This document shows positions 26,758-36,605 of a stretch of 64,000 nucleotides of DNA, piece after piece (position 1 is the stretch's first letter; each line of letters begins with the position of its first letter). Source of the stretch: Ciceribacter sichuanensis. Its GTDB lineage: Bacteria; Pseudomonadota; Alphaproteobacteria; Rhizobiales; Rhizobiaceae. The position numbers were made by a program, and so were the translations under genes. The notes under the pieces were generated by a model. That model did not search any database. It worked only from the letters and a program-made list of their open reading frames with translations, and had not been told where the DNA came from. Location of the stretch: positions 62,001 through 126,000 of the forward strand of contig NZ_JAMXLX010000007.1 of assembly GCF_024055605.1 (NCBI RefSeq), written 5' to 3'.

Positions 26758-27752
26758 TTCGTGCGCCCTCCCTGCAGCCGGATCCGTGGATCGAGGATGG
26801 CGAGCGCGATGTCGGACACCAGAACGCCGATCACCGTCAGGACGGCGAGAAACATCAGGAAGGAACCGGCCAGATACATGTCCTGGTTCTGCAGGGCCCG
26901 TATCAGCATCGGCCCGGTCGTTTCCAGCGACAAGACGACGGCGGTGATTTCGGCGCCGGAAATGATCGTCGGCAGGATGGAGCCGATGTCTGAGATGAAG
27001 AAGTTGAGCGACATGCGCAGCGGATACTTGATGAGCAGCCGGAAGGGATGAAGCCCCTTGGCCCTCGCTGTCATGACATATTGCTTGTGCAGTTCGTCGA
27101 GCAGGTTTGCCCTGACGCGACGGACCATGCCTGCCGTCCCGGCCGTCCCGATGATGATGACCGGAATCCAGATATGCTCGAGAATGGATTTCGCCTTGGC
27201 CCAACTCATCGGCTGGCCGAGGAAATCCTGATCCATCAGGTGACCGATCGAAATACCGAACCAGATATTGGCGAAATACATCATGATCAGTGCAAGAATG
27301 AAGTTTGGCACCGCAATGCCGATCAGACCGACGAGGGTCAAACCATAATCGCCCCAGCTATACTTGTGCGTGGCAGAGTATATGCCGATCGGAAAGGCGA
27401 TCAGCCACGTCACTGCGATGGTAACGGTCGACACGAGAACGGTCAGCCACACCCTGTCGCCGACAACATCGGCCACCGGCATGCGGTATTCGAAGGAATA
27501 ACCGAAGTCGCCCTGCGCGAAGCCGACCACCCAGTCGAAATAGCGCAAGGGGGCCGGTTTGTCGAAGCCGTAACGCGCCTTGAGATCCTCGATCTCCTGC
27601 ATATCAGCCTTTTCGCCCATGGCGCGCAGTTCCTCGACATAGCTTTCGAAGAAGTCGCCGGGCGGCAGTTCGATGATGGTGAAGACCAGCATGGAGATCA
27701 TGATCAGCGTCGGGATCATCATCGCGACACGCCAGAGAATATAGCGGATCAT
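26754..27752 (-). CDS. Oligopeptide-type ABC permease (DppB-like)
   Basis: A 332-residue inner-membrane permease with the typical DppB N-terminus (MIRYILWRVAMMIPTL), the ELPPGDF segment early on and the coupling loop TARAKGLHPFRLLIKYPLR. The C-terminus contains LAILDPRIRL, the normal DppB ending. It starts one base after the stop of the binding-protein gene and overlaps the DppC-like gene by ATGA. It forms the channel with the DppC-like subunit. Confidence 0.92.
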   Translation of the reverse strand: MIRYILWRVAMMIPTLIMISMLVFTIIELPPGDFFESYVEELRAMGEKADMQEIEDLKARYGFDKPAPLRYFDWVVGFAQGDFGYSFEYRMPVADVVGDRVWLTVLVSTVTIAVTWLIAFPIGIYSATHKYSWGDYGLTLVGLIGIAVPNFILALIMMYFANIWFGISIGHLMDQDFLGQPMSWAKAKSILEHIWIPVIIIGTAGTAGMVRRVRANLLDELHKQYVMTARAKGLHPFRLLIKYPLRMSLNFFISDIGSILPTIISGAEITAVVLSLETTGPMLIRALQNQDMYLAGSFLMFLAVLTVIGVLVSDIALAILDPRIRLQGGRTK

Positions 27753-27753
27753 C

Positions 27754-29661
27754 TCATGCGCCTCCCTCTAGCCAGAAGGTATCGGGCATATAGACCCCGA
27801 GATAAGAGGTTGGATCGAAACCATAGAGGCCTTCGTTCGGCAGGTTGCGCAACCGGCTCGCGCGAACGATCGGCTGGGGCACGGCATTGACGATACCGAT
27901 GGTGAAAACCTGCTGGGTGAAAATCGACAGCATGCGGTGCCAGATTTCCTCACGCTCGCCGAGCGCATCGGCCTCCCGCCACTCGTGGAAGAGGTCGAGC
28001 AATTCCTGTGCCTCCGGGATTTCCGGAGGACGTCCCTCGCCTCCTCCGGAGAGCTGATGCAGCCCCCAGAGCGGCCACTGGATCTGGTCGTTGTTGGTCG
28101 GTGCCAGCTCGCGCGGCGACATGTCGGCCGTCGGCACGCCGTTGTCGAGGCCCGGCGAAAGCGCCAGGATCGTCTCACCGCTGGTGATACGCTGACGGAA
28201 AAGCTCGCGGTGTGATACGTGCGTGAAGATCCGGAAGCCAATGCGCCGCCAATGATCCGCCACCAGTTCCAGAACGTCGGTATCGAACGTGGTTTCTGCG
28301 GTCGTCTCGATGATGAGCTTGCAAGGCCGCCCGTCGGGCAGATAGCGGATGCCATGCTCGCCATCCCTTACAAGCCCCGCCTCGTCGAGCAGGGCGTTGG
28401 CCCTGTCGGGATCGAACTCAGCCCACGCATCGCGATATTCGGGACGAAAAAGCGGACTATCCGGCAGGACGCTGTTCGCGCTGGGACTACCGAGACCGAA
28501 GAATACCGCCTTGTTGACCTCGTCGCGATTGATCGCAAGCGAGAGCGCGCGGCGAACCCGCACATCCCGCATCGTCTGTCGCCAGATCAGGTCAGTGCAA
28601 TTGAGGTTGGGAATAAGCGCGACCCGCGAACCCTGGATACGCTTCCACAGGCAGACCTTGATCGCACCGCGTTTTTCCGCGCTCTTCAGGAAGGTATAGT
28701 CGGCAAAATCGATATTGGTGACCTGCAGATCACTTTCACCCGATGCCGCCTTTGCCGCCACCAGATCACCGGAGCCGACATTGAGGACTACGCGGTCAAT
28801 ATAGGGCAGTTGCAGTCCGTTACGGTCCACACGGTGGAAATAGGCATTCCGTTCGAAGACGAACTGGCCTGCGGGCGGAACGGTCGTGGCGCACCATGGA
28901 TCGAGCGTCGGCAGGTCCGGGTTTTCAGGGCGGGCCGTGCGCGACATCTTCTGATGCAGGGAGACCCAGTCATCGACGCGCTGCTGCTCGACCAGTTCGG
29001 CAATCCGCTCCGGCGTCTGGTACTTGTGATGAAACTGCTTGAGGTAAGCCGCCGGCAACATCAGGCGGGTCGCAACCGGCGAGGCCAGTTCCGCCAGAAA
29101 ATCTGGATTCGGATCCTCCCAGCTGTAGCGTACCGTTAATTCATCGATCACCTCGAAGACGGGTTCCTTGTCCTGCACCCTCAGAACGGTCGGAATGCCG
29201 CCCTTGTGGAGTTCCTTGTCATGGAACATGTCTTCCCAAACATAACGGAAATCCTCCGTCGTGAAGGGGCTGCCGTCAGACCAGCGATGGCCGGGGCGCA
29301 GATGAAAGGTGAAGACCCGCTCTCCCTCGACCTCGTAGCGTTCGAGAATATCGGGATGGAAATTGAAATGCCGGTCGAAGCCGATGAGACGGCTGTAACC
29401 GTTGATCGGCATGTAGCGGATATCGCGCTGGCTGGCGATCAGCATCTTGATCGTGCCGCCATGGCGCCCCGCGACACCGCCATCCGTACCGTCGAGCGGC
29501 ACCACACGCGGCACTTTCGGCAGGCGATCGGCCAGAGGAGACAAGACACCTTCGGCCACTCTGGCCTTCAACGGATCCGGATCGACGACTTCCGCCGCCG
29601 CCGAAATCCGCGGCAACATGGTGGAGCCCATCAAGGCCAGGATGGCGCGCCGGGTGATCAT
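27754..29661 (-). CDS. Family 5 (peptide/oligosaccharide-type) ABC solute-binding protein
   Basis: A 635-residue periplasmic binding protein. The start at 29661 overlaps the ATPase stop (ATGA) and opens a signal with a twin arginine (ITRRAILAL), so export may use Tat. Family 5 landmarks include RPGHRWSDGSPFTTEDFRYV and RVRRALSLAINRDEV. It is longer than classical DppA (about 535). Members of this large subfamily often take up sugars, opines or antibiotics-like peptides rather than dipeptides. Its glycan-locus setting points to an oligosaccharide or a glycan-derived ligand, as inference only. Confidence 0.9.
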   Translation of the reverse strand: MITRRAILALMGSTMLPRISAAAEVVDPDPLKARVAEGVLSPLADRLPKVPRVVPLDGTDGGVAGRHGGTIKMLIASQRDIRYMPINGYSRLIGFDRHFNFHPDILERYEVEGERVFTFHLRPGHRWSDGSPFTTEDFRYVWEDMFHDKELHKGGIPTVLRVQDKEPVFEVIDELTVRYSWEDPNPDFLAELASPVATRLMLPAAYLKQFHHKYQTPERIAELVEQQRVDDWVSLHQKMSRTARPENPDLPTLDPWCATTVPPAGQFVFERNAYFHRVDRNGLQLPYIDRVVLNVGSGDLVAAKAASGESDLQVTNIDFADYTFLKSAEKRGAIKVCLWKRIQGSRVALIPNLNCTDLIWRQTMRDVRVRRALSLAINRDEVNKAVFFGLGSPSANSVLPDSPLFRPEYRDAWAEFDPDRANALLDEAGLVRDGEHGIRYLPDGRPCKLIIETTAETTFDTDVLELVADHWRRIGFRIFTHVSHRELFRQRITSGETILALSPGLDNGVPTADMSPRELAPTNNDQIQWPLWGLHQLSGGGEGRPPEIPEAQELLDLFHEWREADALGEREEIWHRMLSIFTQQVFTIGIVNAVPQPIVRASRLRNLPNEGLYGFDPTSYLGVYMPDTFWLEGGA

Positions 29662-31547
29662 GACCTCAGATCCCTCGCATCGACGCCACGCCGCGCCAGC
29701 ACCCAATGGCCGTTGCCGAGATCGACATGCGCGAGATTGTCCGGATCGCCCTCATCGAGAAAATGCTTCTTCCATGCCCGCCGGGCAACGAGAGAAGATT
29801 CACCCGCCTGACTTAGATCGATGCGGCAATCGAGATCAGGAGCGGGAACGGCGGCAATCAGCTTGCGCGTATAGGGATGAACCGGCTGGTTCATGATGAT
29901 TTCGCACGGGGCGATTTCCACGATCCGGCCCGCATACATCACCGCCACACGATCGGCCATGTAGTTCACCACGGCGAGATTGTGGGAAATGAAGAGATAG
30001 GTGAGACAGAGCTCTGCCTTCAGGTCCTTCATCAGGTTCAGGACCTGCGCCTGAACCGAGACATCCAGAGCGGACACAGGTTCGTCGCAGATGACGAGAC
30101 CAGGGCCGAGCGCGAGCGCGCGCGCAATGCCGATACGCTGCCGCTGCCCGCCCGAAAAGCTGTGCGGATAACGCCCACCGGCCGATGAGGGCAGTCCGAC
30201 GGCGTGGAGGAGACGCTTGACCAGCTCGATCCGGCTGGCAGCGTCACCCTTGTCGTGAATTTCCAAGGGTTCGCTGATGATGCCGCGCACCGTCATACGC
30301 GGAGAAAGCGATGATACGGGATCCTGAAAGACCATCTGTATGGAGGATCTGAGAATCCGGAGCTCCTCACCCTCCGCCGAGAGCACATCGATCGGCTCGT
30401 CAGCACCGTTGTAGACGACCGTGCCGTTATCTGCCCGCAGGCCGCGCATCAGGATCTTGCTGAGCGTGGTCTTGCCACAGCCGCTTTCGCCGACCAGTCC
30501 CAGCGTCTCCCCTCGCTTTATGTCGAAGGACACATCGGTCACCGCGCGTATCGGCGGCTCGGGCTTGGCAAAGAAGCCGGAGGAACGCTTCGCCCGGAAG
30601 GCCTTGCTGACATTGCTCACGGAAAGGAGGACGTCATCCTCATCCGTGGTCGGAAGCGCGCAACTGCCGAGGAGGCCTGCCGTATCGACACGGATTTCCC
30701 GCAAGGGTTTCAGCCGTTCCTCGCGCGCCATCTCGAAGGTCGGTACCGCAGCCATCAGCCCCTTTGTATAGGGGTGTTGCGGATTGAGGAAGATATCGCC
30801 AACGCTTCCCGCCTCCATCACCTCGCCGCGATACATCACCACCACCTCGTCCGCCATGCTCGCGACGACGCCGAGATCGTGGGTAATCAGCAGAACCGCC
30901 ATGCCGAGCCGGACCTGCATGTCCTTCAGCAGTCTGAGGATCTGCGCCTGGATCGTGACATCGAGCGCCGTCGTCGGTTCGTCGGCAATGAGAAGCGACG
31001 GACGCCCCACCAGCGCCATGGCAATCATCGCGCGCTGGCGCATGCCTCCCGACAACTCGAAAGGATACATGTCGAAAACGTGATCCGGCTTGTCGAATCC
31101 TACGAGACCGAGCATTTCCTCCGAGCGCTCGCGCCGTTCCTTCGGCGATAGCACGGTATGGATGCGCAGCACTTCCTCGATCTGGTTGCCGATGGTGTGC
31201 ACAGCGGAAAAGGAGGTCATCGGCTCCTGAAAAATCATGCCGATGCGATTGCCGCGAATGTTGCGAATCTGGCGACCGTCACGCGGCAGGCCGAGAAGGT
31301 CTACCGGCCCGTCACCTTCCGGATCGTTGAAGACGGCCCGCCCCGAGATGCGCGCGCTGGGCGCCTCGATACCCATGATGGCGCGGCCAAGCGCAGACTT
31401 TCCGGAACCGGACTCGCCGACAAGCGCCGTCACCCGGCCCGGCCGGATGGACATAGAAAACGAGCGGACGGCCTCGACACTGCCATGCAGCAGCGGAAAG
31501 GACACACTGAGCTTTTCCACCGAAAGCAGATCAGCGCCGACGACCAT
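29658..31547 (-). CDS. Fused double ATPase of the oligopeptide-type importer (DppD-DppF fusion)
   Basis: A 629-residue protein with two complete ATPase domains. The first has Walker A GESGSGKS, signature [10 protein letters not shown] and Walker B LLIADEPT; the second has Walker A GESGCGKT, signature [15 protein letters not shown] and Walker [13 protein letters not shown]. Both carry the peptide-transporter C-terminal extension ([16 protein letters not shown]). Starts at 31580 (ATG) and 31625 (GTG after AGGGGGG) are also open; the ATG at 31547 gives the usual short N-terminus. It is the first gene of the importer operon, divergent from the glycosyltransferase at 31740. Confidence 0.92.
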   Translation of the reverse strand: MVVGADLLSVEKLSVSFPLLHGSVEAVRSFSMSIRPGRVTALVGESGSGKSALGRAIMGIEAPSARISGRAVFNDPEGDGPVDLLGLPRDGRQIRNIRGNRIGMIFQEPMTSFSAVHTIGNQIEEVLRIHTVLSPKERRERSEEMLGLVGFDKPDHVFDMYPFELSGGMRQRAMIAMALVGRPSLLIADEPTTALDVTIQAQILRLLKDMQVRLGMAVLLITHDLGVVASMADEVVVMYRGEVMEAGSVGDIFLNPQHPYTKGLMAAVPTFEMAREERLKPLREIRVDTAGLLGSCALPTTDEDDVLLSVSNVSKAFRAKRSSGFFAKPEPPIRAVTDVSFDIKRGETLGLVGESGCGKTTLSKILMRGLRADNGTVVYNGADEPIDVLSAEGEELRILRSSIQMVFQDPVSSLSPRMTVRGIISEPLEIHDKGDAASRIELVKRLLHAVGLPSSAGGRYPHSFSGGQRQRIGIARALALGPGLVICDEPVSALDVSVQAQVLNLMKDLKAELCLTYLFISHNLAVVNYMADRVAVMYAGRIVEIAPCEIIMNQPVHPYTRKLIAAVPAPDLDCRIDLSQAGESSLVARRAWKKHFLDEGDPDNLAHVDLGNGHWVLARRGVDARDLRS

Positions 31548-31739
31548 GCGATTTATAGAGCCCCCGGATACGCTATCCATCAAAAGCTGATGCAGATTGA
31601 TATTATTGAGTTTACCGTAGCCCACGCGCCGCCCCCCTGTCCATCACGAAGATACGGCGCAGCAACCGCTTTGAAAGGCTTGCAGCTTCATCTGTTTTCC
31701 CGATAGACCAGCGGCGGAGAAGATCGTCGGAGACAATCA

Positions 31740-32723
31740 GTGAGCAGCAAACGCGACGCCAGAAGCCTTGCCCGCGAGACCATCGCCGAGAGCCTGGAAC
31801 TGGCGCGCAGCGGTGAGTTGGAACGTGCACGACTCGGGCTCGATGCTCTTGCCGGCAACCATCTGCTTCTGGAGGCTGCCGAACTCGGTCCCTCCACCAT
31901 GCTCGGCCTGCCGCGAAAGCTGCATTCGGCCTATCTAAGGCTTGCCAAGATCGCAAAGGACCCCGTGCGGATAGCCGGCCTGCAGTCGACGCTCGCGCCG
32001 CCGACAGACCTGCTTGCCGACCTCTTCGCTTTCGACGGCAACCAGCGCCGCCAGATGACCCGGCTGAGCGGTGAGAAGACGCCGCTCGTGCTGCACCAGA
32101 TATGGCTCGGCACCCTGCCCGTGCCACCGGCAACGGACGCATGGCGGCAGCACTGCAAGAGCCATGGCGTGGAATATCGCCTGTGGCGGGAAGCCGATCT
32201 TGTGGAAGCAGGCTTCGATGAACATCCGAGCTTTCACGACATGCTGGCACGAGGCGACTATCCCGGCGCCGTCGACGTTGCACGTTACATCATCCTCGAA
32301 AAATTCGGCGGCATCTATCTCGACTGCGACTGGTATCCCGCCCGTGACGATCTGAGCTTTACCGATTACCTGCCGCTTGTCGGCATCTCCGTGCTGGCCG
32401 AGGATATCCCTCGCAAGACCAGCACAGGCAGCCTGCTTCTGGCCAATTCCTTCATCGCAGCACCTGCAGGGCACCCGGTTTTCTCACGGATCGTCAAGAC
32501 CATGCCGCGCGTCATGGAACTGCTTCCCAAGGCGCCGGCCTGGTGGTCGACGGGACCCTTGATTTTTACGCTGGCCTGCCGCGGCACGAGCGTCTGCGTC
32601 GCCGAAGCGGGTTTCGTGGCGGAGAGCCTTTCGCGGCAGGCGCCTTTCGAAGCAGTAGAGGCAGCCCGTCGAAGCGCATCGGACCGGGATGGCGGCCTGC
32701 TGATTGCCTGGAAGTCCTGGTAG
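31740..32723 (+). CDS. Glycosyltransferase with DXD sugar-binding motif (family 32 type)
   Basis: A 327-residue protein with a roughly 110-residue N-terminal helical extension before the catalytic part. The catalytic region starts at LHQIWLGTLPVPP and contains ARYIILEKFGGIYLDCDW, where DCD is the metal-binding DXD of the OCH1/capsular glycosyltransferase group. The start is GTG at 31740 with GGAG nine bases upstream. No signal peptide or membrane helix is evident, so it acts at the cytoplasmic face. It reads convergently with the deacetylase-like gene. Confidence 0.85.
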   Translation: MSSKRDARSLARETIAESLELARSGELERARLGLDALAGNHLLLEAAELGPSTMLGLPRKLHSAYLRLAKIAKDPVRIAGLQSTLAPPTDLLADLFAFDGNQRRQMTRLSGEKTPLVLHQIWLGTLPVPPATDAWRQHCKSHGVEYRLWREADLVEAGFDEHPSFHDMLARGDYPGAVDVARYIILEKFGGIYLDCDWYPARDDLSFTDYLPLVGISVLAEDIPRKTSTGSLLLANSFIAAPAGHPVFSRIVKTMPRVMELLPKAPAWWSTGPLIFTLACRGTSVCVAEAGFVAESLSRQAPFEAVEAARRSASDRDGGLLIAWKSW

Positions 32724-32726
32724 GAA

Positions 32727-33455
32727 TTACCTGACAGCTGCGGGCTCGGTCCAGATGCAGCCCGGATGCCGGCTCGTTGCCTCGAAAAGCTCTTCGAGAA
32801 ACGACCACACGGTTTCGTCATGCACGAGATGGTGGGTGAGAACCCCGATGACCAGCGGTCGATCGCCCCGGACGATCCAGTCGGCAAGCTCTCCGAACAG
32901 AACCTCGGCCGGCCGGCCACCGCGCGTCCCGCGCCAGTCCATGACATCGACATGCGTGTTGACCAGAGGGATCGGAGACGACGAACGCTCCTTGCCGAAG
33001 ACCGACAGCGATGCAAAGCCGAGGGACGCGAGGGAGGGCAAGAGGTCATCGCTGATGCGATTCCACGGCGGCACGAGCATCGGCCTGAAGCGCGGCCCGT
33101 GCAGCCGGGACAGCTTGGCGAAACCAGCCCGCAACTCACCGAGCACCGTCTCGGCGGGACGATGACGCCCAAGTTCCTGCTTCTTCTCCCCCGCCGGAGC
33201 GTAGTTGCGATGCGACCAGCCATGAACCGCGACCCGGGCATGCGGCTCGTCTGCAAGCCGTTCGGATAGCGAGGTTCCGGTGTCCTCCGGAATGACGGCA
33301 AGCGTCACCGGCACGGAGTATGCCTTCGTCAGGGCAAGCAGTCGATCGAGCGCCGGTGTCGGCTCGACGGCATCGTCGTCGCGCAGCCAGAGCTGCATAC
33401 GGTCTCCTTCGGTCGCGGCCCTGTCCAGTGCTTCAAGCAAGCGGGCTTTCGTCAT
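32727..33455 (-). CDS. Polysaccharide-deacetylase-like protein
   Basis: A 242-residue protein with NodB-like landmarks: the aspartate pair in WLRDDD (near residue 25), the metal histidines in VHGWSHRNY, a conserved PPWNR, and a late histidine in LTHHLVHD. It is shorter than secreted chitin-type deacetylases and has no signal peptide, as in cytoplasmic sugar deacetylases of glycan loci. Its ATG overlaps the stop of the glycosyltransferase gene (ATGA at 33452-33455), so the two are coupled and probably modify the same glycan intermediate. Confidence 0.8.
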   Translation of the reverse strand: MTKARLLEALDRAATEGDRMQLWLRDDDAVEPTPALDRLLALTKAYSVPVTLAVIPEDTGTSLSERLADEPHARVAVHGWSHRNYAPAGEKKQELGRHRPAETVLGELRAGFAKLSRLHGPRFRPMLVPPWNRISDDLLPSLASLGFASLSVFGKERSSSPIPLVNTHVDVMDWRGTRGGRPAEVLFGELADWIVRGDRPLVIGVLTHHLVHDETVWSFLEELFEATSRHPGCIWTEPAAVR

Positions 33456-34543
33456 AACGGATACTCCAGAGCTGGAACCAGCACTTCCGACAGACGGCGG
33501 GCCATGACCGGCAGGGAACGTTCCTCAGACACGAAACGGCGGGCGGCCTCGGACAAAAGCAGGCGTCGAGGTTCATCGGCAAGAAGGGAGGCGATCGCAT
33601 CGGCGAAAGCGCGCGGATCGCCGGGGGCCACGAGCAGACCGGTACGGCCGTGCTCCACGACCTCCGGCACACCAGCAACCTGCTCCGCGACCACCGGAAG
33701 ACCCGCCGCCTGCGCTTCGAGATAAGCAAGCCCGTAGGCCTCGCCGTGCCCCGGCCAGACAAAAACAGAACCGCCCGACAGGACCTCGGCCACCTCTCCA
33801 CGCGAAAGCTCACCAAGCCATTCGATCCGCCCGGGCGCTAACCCCGAGAACAGAGCTTCCACTGCGGCCCGTTCAGGACCGTCGCCAATGATGGCGAGGC
33901 TCCAATCGAGGTCAGCGATCAGGGTCAGCGCTTCGGCGAGCGCCGTGTAACTGCTCATCTTGTCGCCGGGACGCATCATCGCAACGGTTACCAGACGGCC
34001 GGACCCTGGAACGGAAGGTCGCGCAAGAAAGGGCGAAGCATCGATAAAGGGAGCGATACGCGCCAGCCTGGCACCCGGCACCGCCTGCGCTAACCCCGAG
34101 CGGTCGCGCTCGGTGAAACAGAGGTTGACCCCGGCCAAACCGACCATCTCCTTCAACATCTCCTGATGCCGTGCCCAGCAACCAAGGTTCCGGCGATGGG
34201 AATAGGAGGCCTCGGCAGTGGCATAGGGCAGACAGAAGCGTCGGCAGAGATCGGGACCAATGAGATCCGGCGCCTTGTAATAGGAATGGTAACAGAACCA
34301 CAGGTCAGGCGGTCCGTTCTGTTCCCACAGCCTTGAAAGCCGCTCCCTTTCCGCCTGCACTGCTTCCTCCAGCCCCGGGAGTACCGTTTCCGGCGTGGCA
34401 TGGAAGGTACGCAGACTGGAGGCCAGCGTGACCCTGTTCCCCCCCTCCTCCAGCGCGCGCACGAGTTGGCGTGCCATCAGTCGATCACCCGAGGGAACGG
34501 GATGGTCGGGCGATTTCAGGGGGGCATAGAAGGCAATCCTCAT
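33452..34543 (-). CDS. Glycosyltransferase family 4-type
   Basis: A 363-residue GT-B enzyme. It opens with MRIAFYAPLKSPDHP and PSGDRLMARQL, has MMRPGDKMSSYTAL and LAIIGDGPER at the domain junction, and the donor motif GEAYGLAYLEAQAAGLPVVA. The ATG at 34543 follows GGCAGG and starts directly at the first strand; ATGs at 34552 and 34588 are open alternatives. It is divergent from the nucleotide-sugar dehydrogenase at 34728, with a 184-base shared promoter gap between them. Confidence 0.88.
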   Translation of the reverse strand: MRIAFYAPLKSPDHPVPSGDRLMARQLVRALEEGGNRVTLASSLRTFHATPETVLPGLEEAVQAERERLSRLWEQNGPPDLWFCYHSYYKAPDLIGPDLCRRFCLPYATAEASYSHRRNLGCWARHQEMLKEMVGLAGVNLCFTERDRSGLAQAVPGARLARIAPFIDASPFLARPSVPGSGRLVTVAMMRPGDKMSSYTALAEALTLIADLDWSLAIIGDGPERAAVEALFSGLAPGRIEWLGELSRGEVAEVLSGGSVFVWPGHGEAYGLAYLEAQAAGLPVVAEQVAGVPEVVEHGRTGLLVAPGDPRAFADAIASLLADEPRRLLLSEAARRFVSEERSLPVMARRLSEVLVPALEYPL

Positions 34544-34727
34544 GCCTGCCATAGAGCCCGACCGAACGCCCGATGCAAGAGGCGACAACGAGAACCCGCA
34601 CGCTTTCCAGCGTCAGACCGCCGCATCACGCGATTGCGACTGCCGGAGAGAAAAGCGCGCCCTTGACAGGGGGGCAGCGGAAACGCAAGTGACTGGCTGA
34701 CATTCCTCCCACGGAGATCTCCCACCG

Positions 34728-36068
34728 ATGTCCACCTCTCCCGTTGCGACCGAACTCCTCCAGGCCATCCAGTCGAGACGCGCAAGGGCCGCCGTCATCG
34801 GTCTCGGCTATGTCGGCCTGCCGCTGGCCATGAGCATGGCGCGAGCGGGCTTTTCAGTCACGGGCTTCGACATCGATCCGGGCAAGATGACGGCAATCGA
34901 AGCCGGGAAAAGCTATATCGAGGCCGTGCCGGACCATATCCTCCAGAAGGAATGCGCCGAAGGCCGGTTCACCGCGACCTGCGAGTTCTCCCGCCTTGCC
35001 GAATGCGACGTTATCGCGATCTGCGTGCCAACGCCGCTTACGCGTCATCGCGACCCCGATCTCTCCTTCATCGAAAACACCTGCCGGCAGATCGCCGCCG
35101 CACTCAGGCCCGGCCAGCTGATCTCGCTGGAATCGACCACCTATCCCGGCACCACCGAGGAGGTCGTGAAACCCATTCTCGAAACAACCGGCCTCAAGGC
35201 AGGCACGGATTTCTTCCTCGGCTTTTCACCCGAGCGGGAAGACCCGGGCAATCGCGACTTCGAGACAACGACCATTCCCAAGGTGGTCGCCGGCGACGGT
35301 GAAGACGCACGCGAACTGATGACGGCTTTTTACGGCGCAGTGGTCAAGACAATCGTACCAGTGTCTACGACGGCAACGGCCGAGGCAGTGAAGCTCACCG
35401 AAAACATCTTCCGGGCCGTCAACATCGCCCTCGTCAACGAGCTGAAGTTGGTCTACGACGCCATGGGCATCGACGTCTGGGAGGTCATCGACGCTGCGAA
35501 GACGAAGCCCTTCGGCTACATGCCCTTCTATCCGGGTCCGGGACTTGGAGGCCACTGTATCCCCATCGACCCCTTCTACCTCACATGGAAGTCGCGGGAA
35601 TACGACACGCCGACACGCTTCATCGAGCTTGCCGGCGAGGTCAATACGGCCATGCCCCATCACGTCGTGGAAAAGGTGGCAGAAGCCCTCGACCGCAAGG
35701 CCGGCAAGGCGCTCAGCCGTTCGCGTGTTCTCGTCATCGGTCTCGCCTACAAGAAGAACGTGCCCGATATTCGCGAAAGCCCTTCGCTTCGGTTGATGGA
35801 ACTGCTGGTCGAACGCGGCGCCGATGTCGCCTATCACGACCCCTTCATCCCGGAAGTGCCGAAAACGCGCGAATATGCCGACCTGATGGGCCGCCGCAGC
35901 GTCGGCTGGAACCGGGAGACTATCGAAGGCTTCGACGTGGTCCTGATTTCCACCGATCACGATTCCATCGACTATCAGGCGCTGGCCGACTGGTGCCCGC
36001 TGATCGTCGATACCCGCAACGCGCTTGCCCGCCGAAAGGTGGAAGGCAGCGTCATCGTAAAGGCCTGA
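34728..36068 (+). CDS. Nucleotide-sugar 6-dehydrogenase (UDP-GlcNAc/UDP-glucose dehydrogenase family)
   Basis: A 446-residue NAD-dependent four-electron dehydrogenase that turns a UDP-hexose into a UDP-uronic acid. The NAD motif is GLGYVG (25-30), and the catalytic C277 lies in PGLGGHCIPIDPFYLTW. The sequence around C277 and the DPGNRDF segment resemble the WbpA/TviB branch, which acts on UDP-GlcNAc, more than plain UDP-glucose dehydrogenases. The substrate branch is therefore likely but not certain. It provides activated uronic acid for the glycan made by the neighbouring glycosyltransferases and is coupled to the methyltransferase two bases downstream. Confidence 0.9.
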   Translation: MSTSPVATELLQAIQSRRARAAVIGLGYVGLPLAMSMARAGFSVTGFDIDPGKMTAIEAGKSYIEAVPDHILQKECAEGRFTATCEFSRLAECDVIAICVPTPLTRHRDPDLSFIENTCRQIAAALRPGQLISLESTTYPGTTEEVVKPILETTGLKAGTDFFLGFSPEREDPGNRDFETTTIPKVVAGDGEDARELMTAFYGAVVKTIVPVSTTATAEAVKLTENIFRAVNIALVNELKLVYDAMGIDVWEVIDAAKTKPFGYMPFYPGPGLGGHCIPIDPFYLTWKSREYDTPTRFIELAGEVNTAMPHHVVEKVAEALDRKAGKALSRSRVLVIGLAYKKNVPDIRESPSLRLMELLVERGADVAYHDPFIPEVPKTREYADLMGRRSVGWNRETIEGFDVVLISTDHDSIDYQALADWCPLIVDTRNALARRKVEGSVIVKA

Positions 36069-36070
36069 GC

Positions 36071-36550
36071 ATGACCCGTCTCGACATTTTCATCAATCGC
36101 ATGACCGCCCAGCGCGATCTGCTTAATCTTCTCCGCGACCAGAACCTTCTGCCGGAAGGCCCCATCATGGAAGTTGGTCTCGGCAACGGCCGCACCTACA
36201 GCCACATGATCGAAACCTTTCCGGGCCGGCGCTTCATCGTGTTCGACCGGCACGTCGCCGCCCACAAGACATCCATTCCGCCGGAGGAGGACCTCGTTAT
36301 CGGTGAGATCCGCGAAACGGCACAGAATTACATAGGCAGCGAAGCGGCCCTTGTGCACGCCGATATCGGCACCGGTTATCCGGAAAAGGATGCGATCGTG
36401 ATGTCCTGGCTGCCTGGACTGGCTGCCGGCATGCTGCGCTCCGGCGGTTATGCCGTCAGCGGACTTGCGCTCGATCACCCGCAGCTCGAAATGCAGCCGA
36501 TACCGGATCATCTCGAACCGGGGCGCTATTACTTGTACCGGAAGATCTGA
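36071..36550 (+). CDS. Small class I SAM-dependent methyltransferase
   Basis: A 159-residue protein with the SAM-binding motif IMEVGLGNGRTY near residue 32 and an acidic second strand (FIVFDRH). The ATG at 36071 lies two bases after the dehydrogenase stop. Its size and conserved ends (DQNLLP, GRYYLYRK) fit a rhizobial family annotated as S-adenosylmethionine methyltransferase (Methyltransf_17 type). The likely role is methylation of a sugar or lipid in the glycan pathway, judged by operon membership; no substrate residues can be read. Confidence 0.82.
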   Translation: MTRLDIFINRMTAQRDLLNLLRDQNLLPEGPIMEVGLGNGRTYSHMIETFPGRRFIVFDRHVAAHKTSIPPEEDLVIGEIRETAQNYIGSEAALVHADIGTGYPEKDAIVMSWLPGLAAGMLRSGGYAVSGLALDHPQLEMQPIPDHLEPGRYYLYRKI

Positions 36551-36565
36551 AACCCGAGGAGGACG

Positions 36566-36605
36566 CCTGCCGGGTCACGCCGCCGAAGCGGCGTCTTCCG
36601 GCAGG
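36566..36605. repeat. Long interrupted hairpin at convergent gene ends
   Basis: An 8-bp stem (36566-36573 with 36598-36605) encloses a 3x3 internal loop, a 7-bp stem (36577-36583 with 36588-36594) and a CGAA tetraloop. It lies 15 bases after the methyltransferase stop and contains the stop codon of the converging AraC gene. There is no T tract, but it is a plausible transcript end for both strands. Confidence 0.6.
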
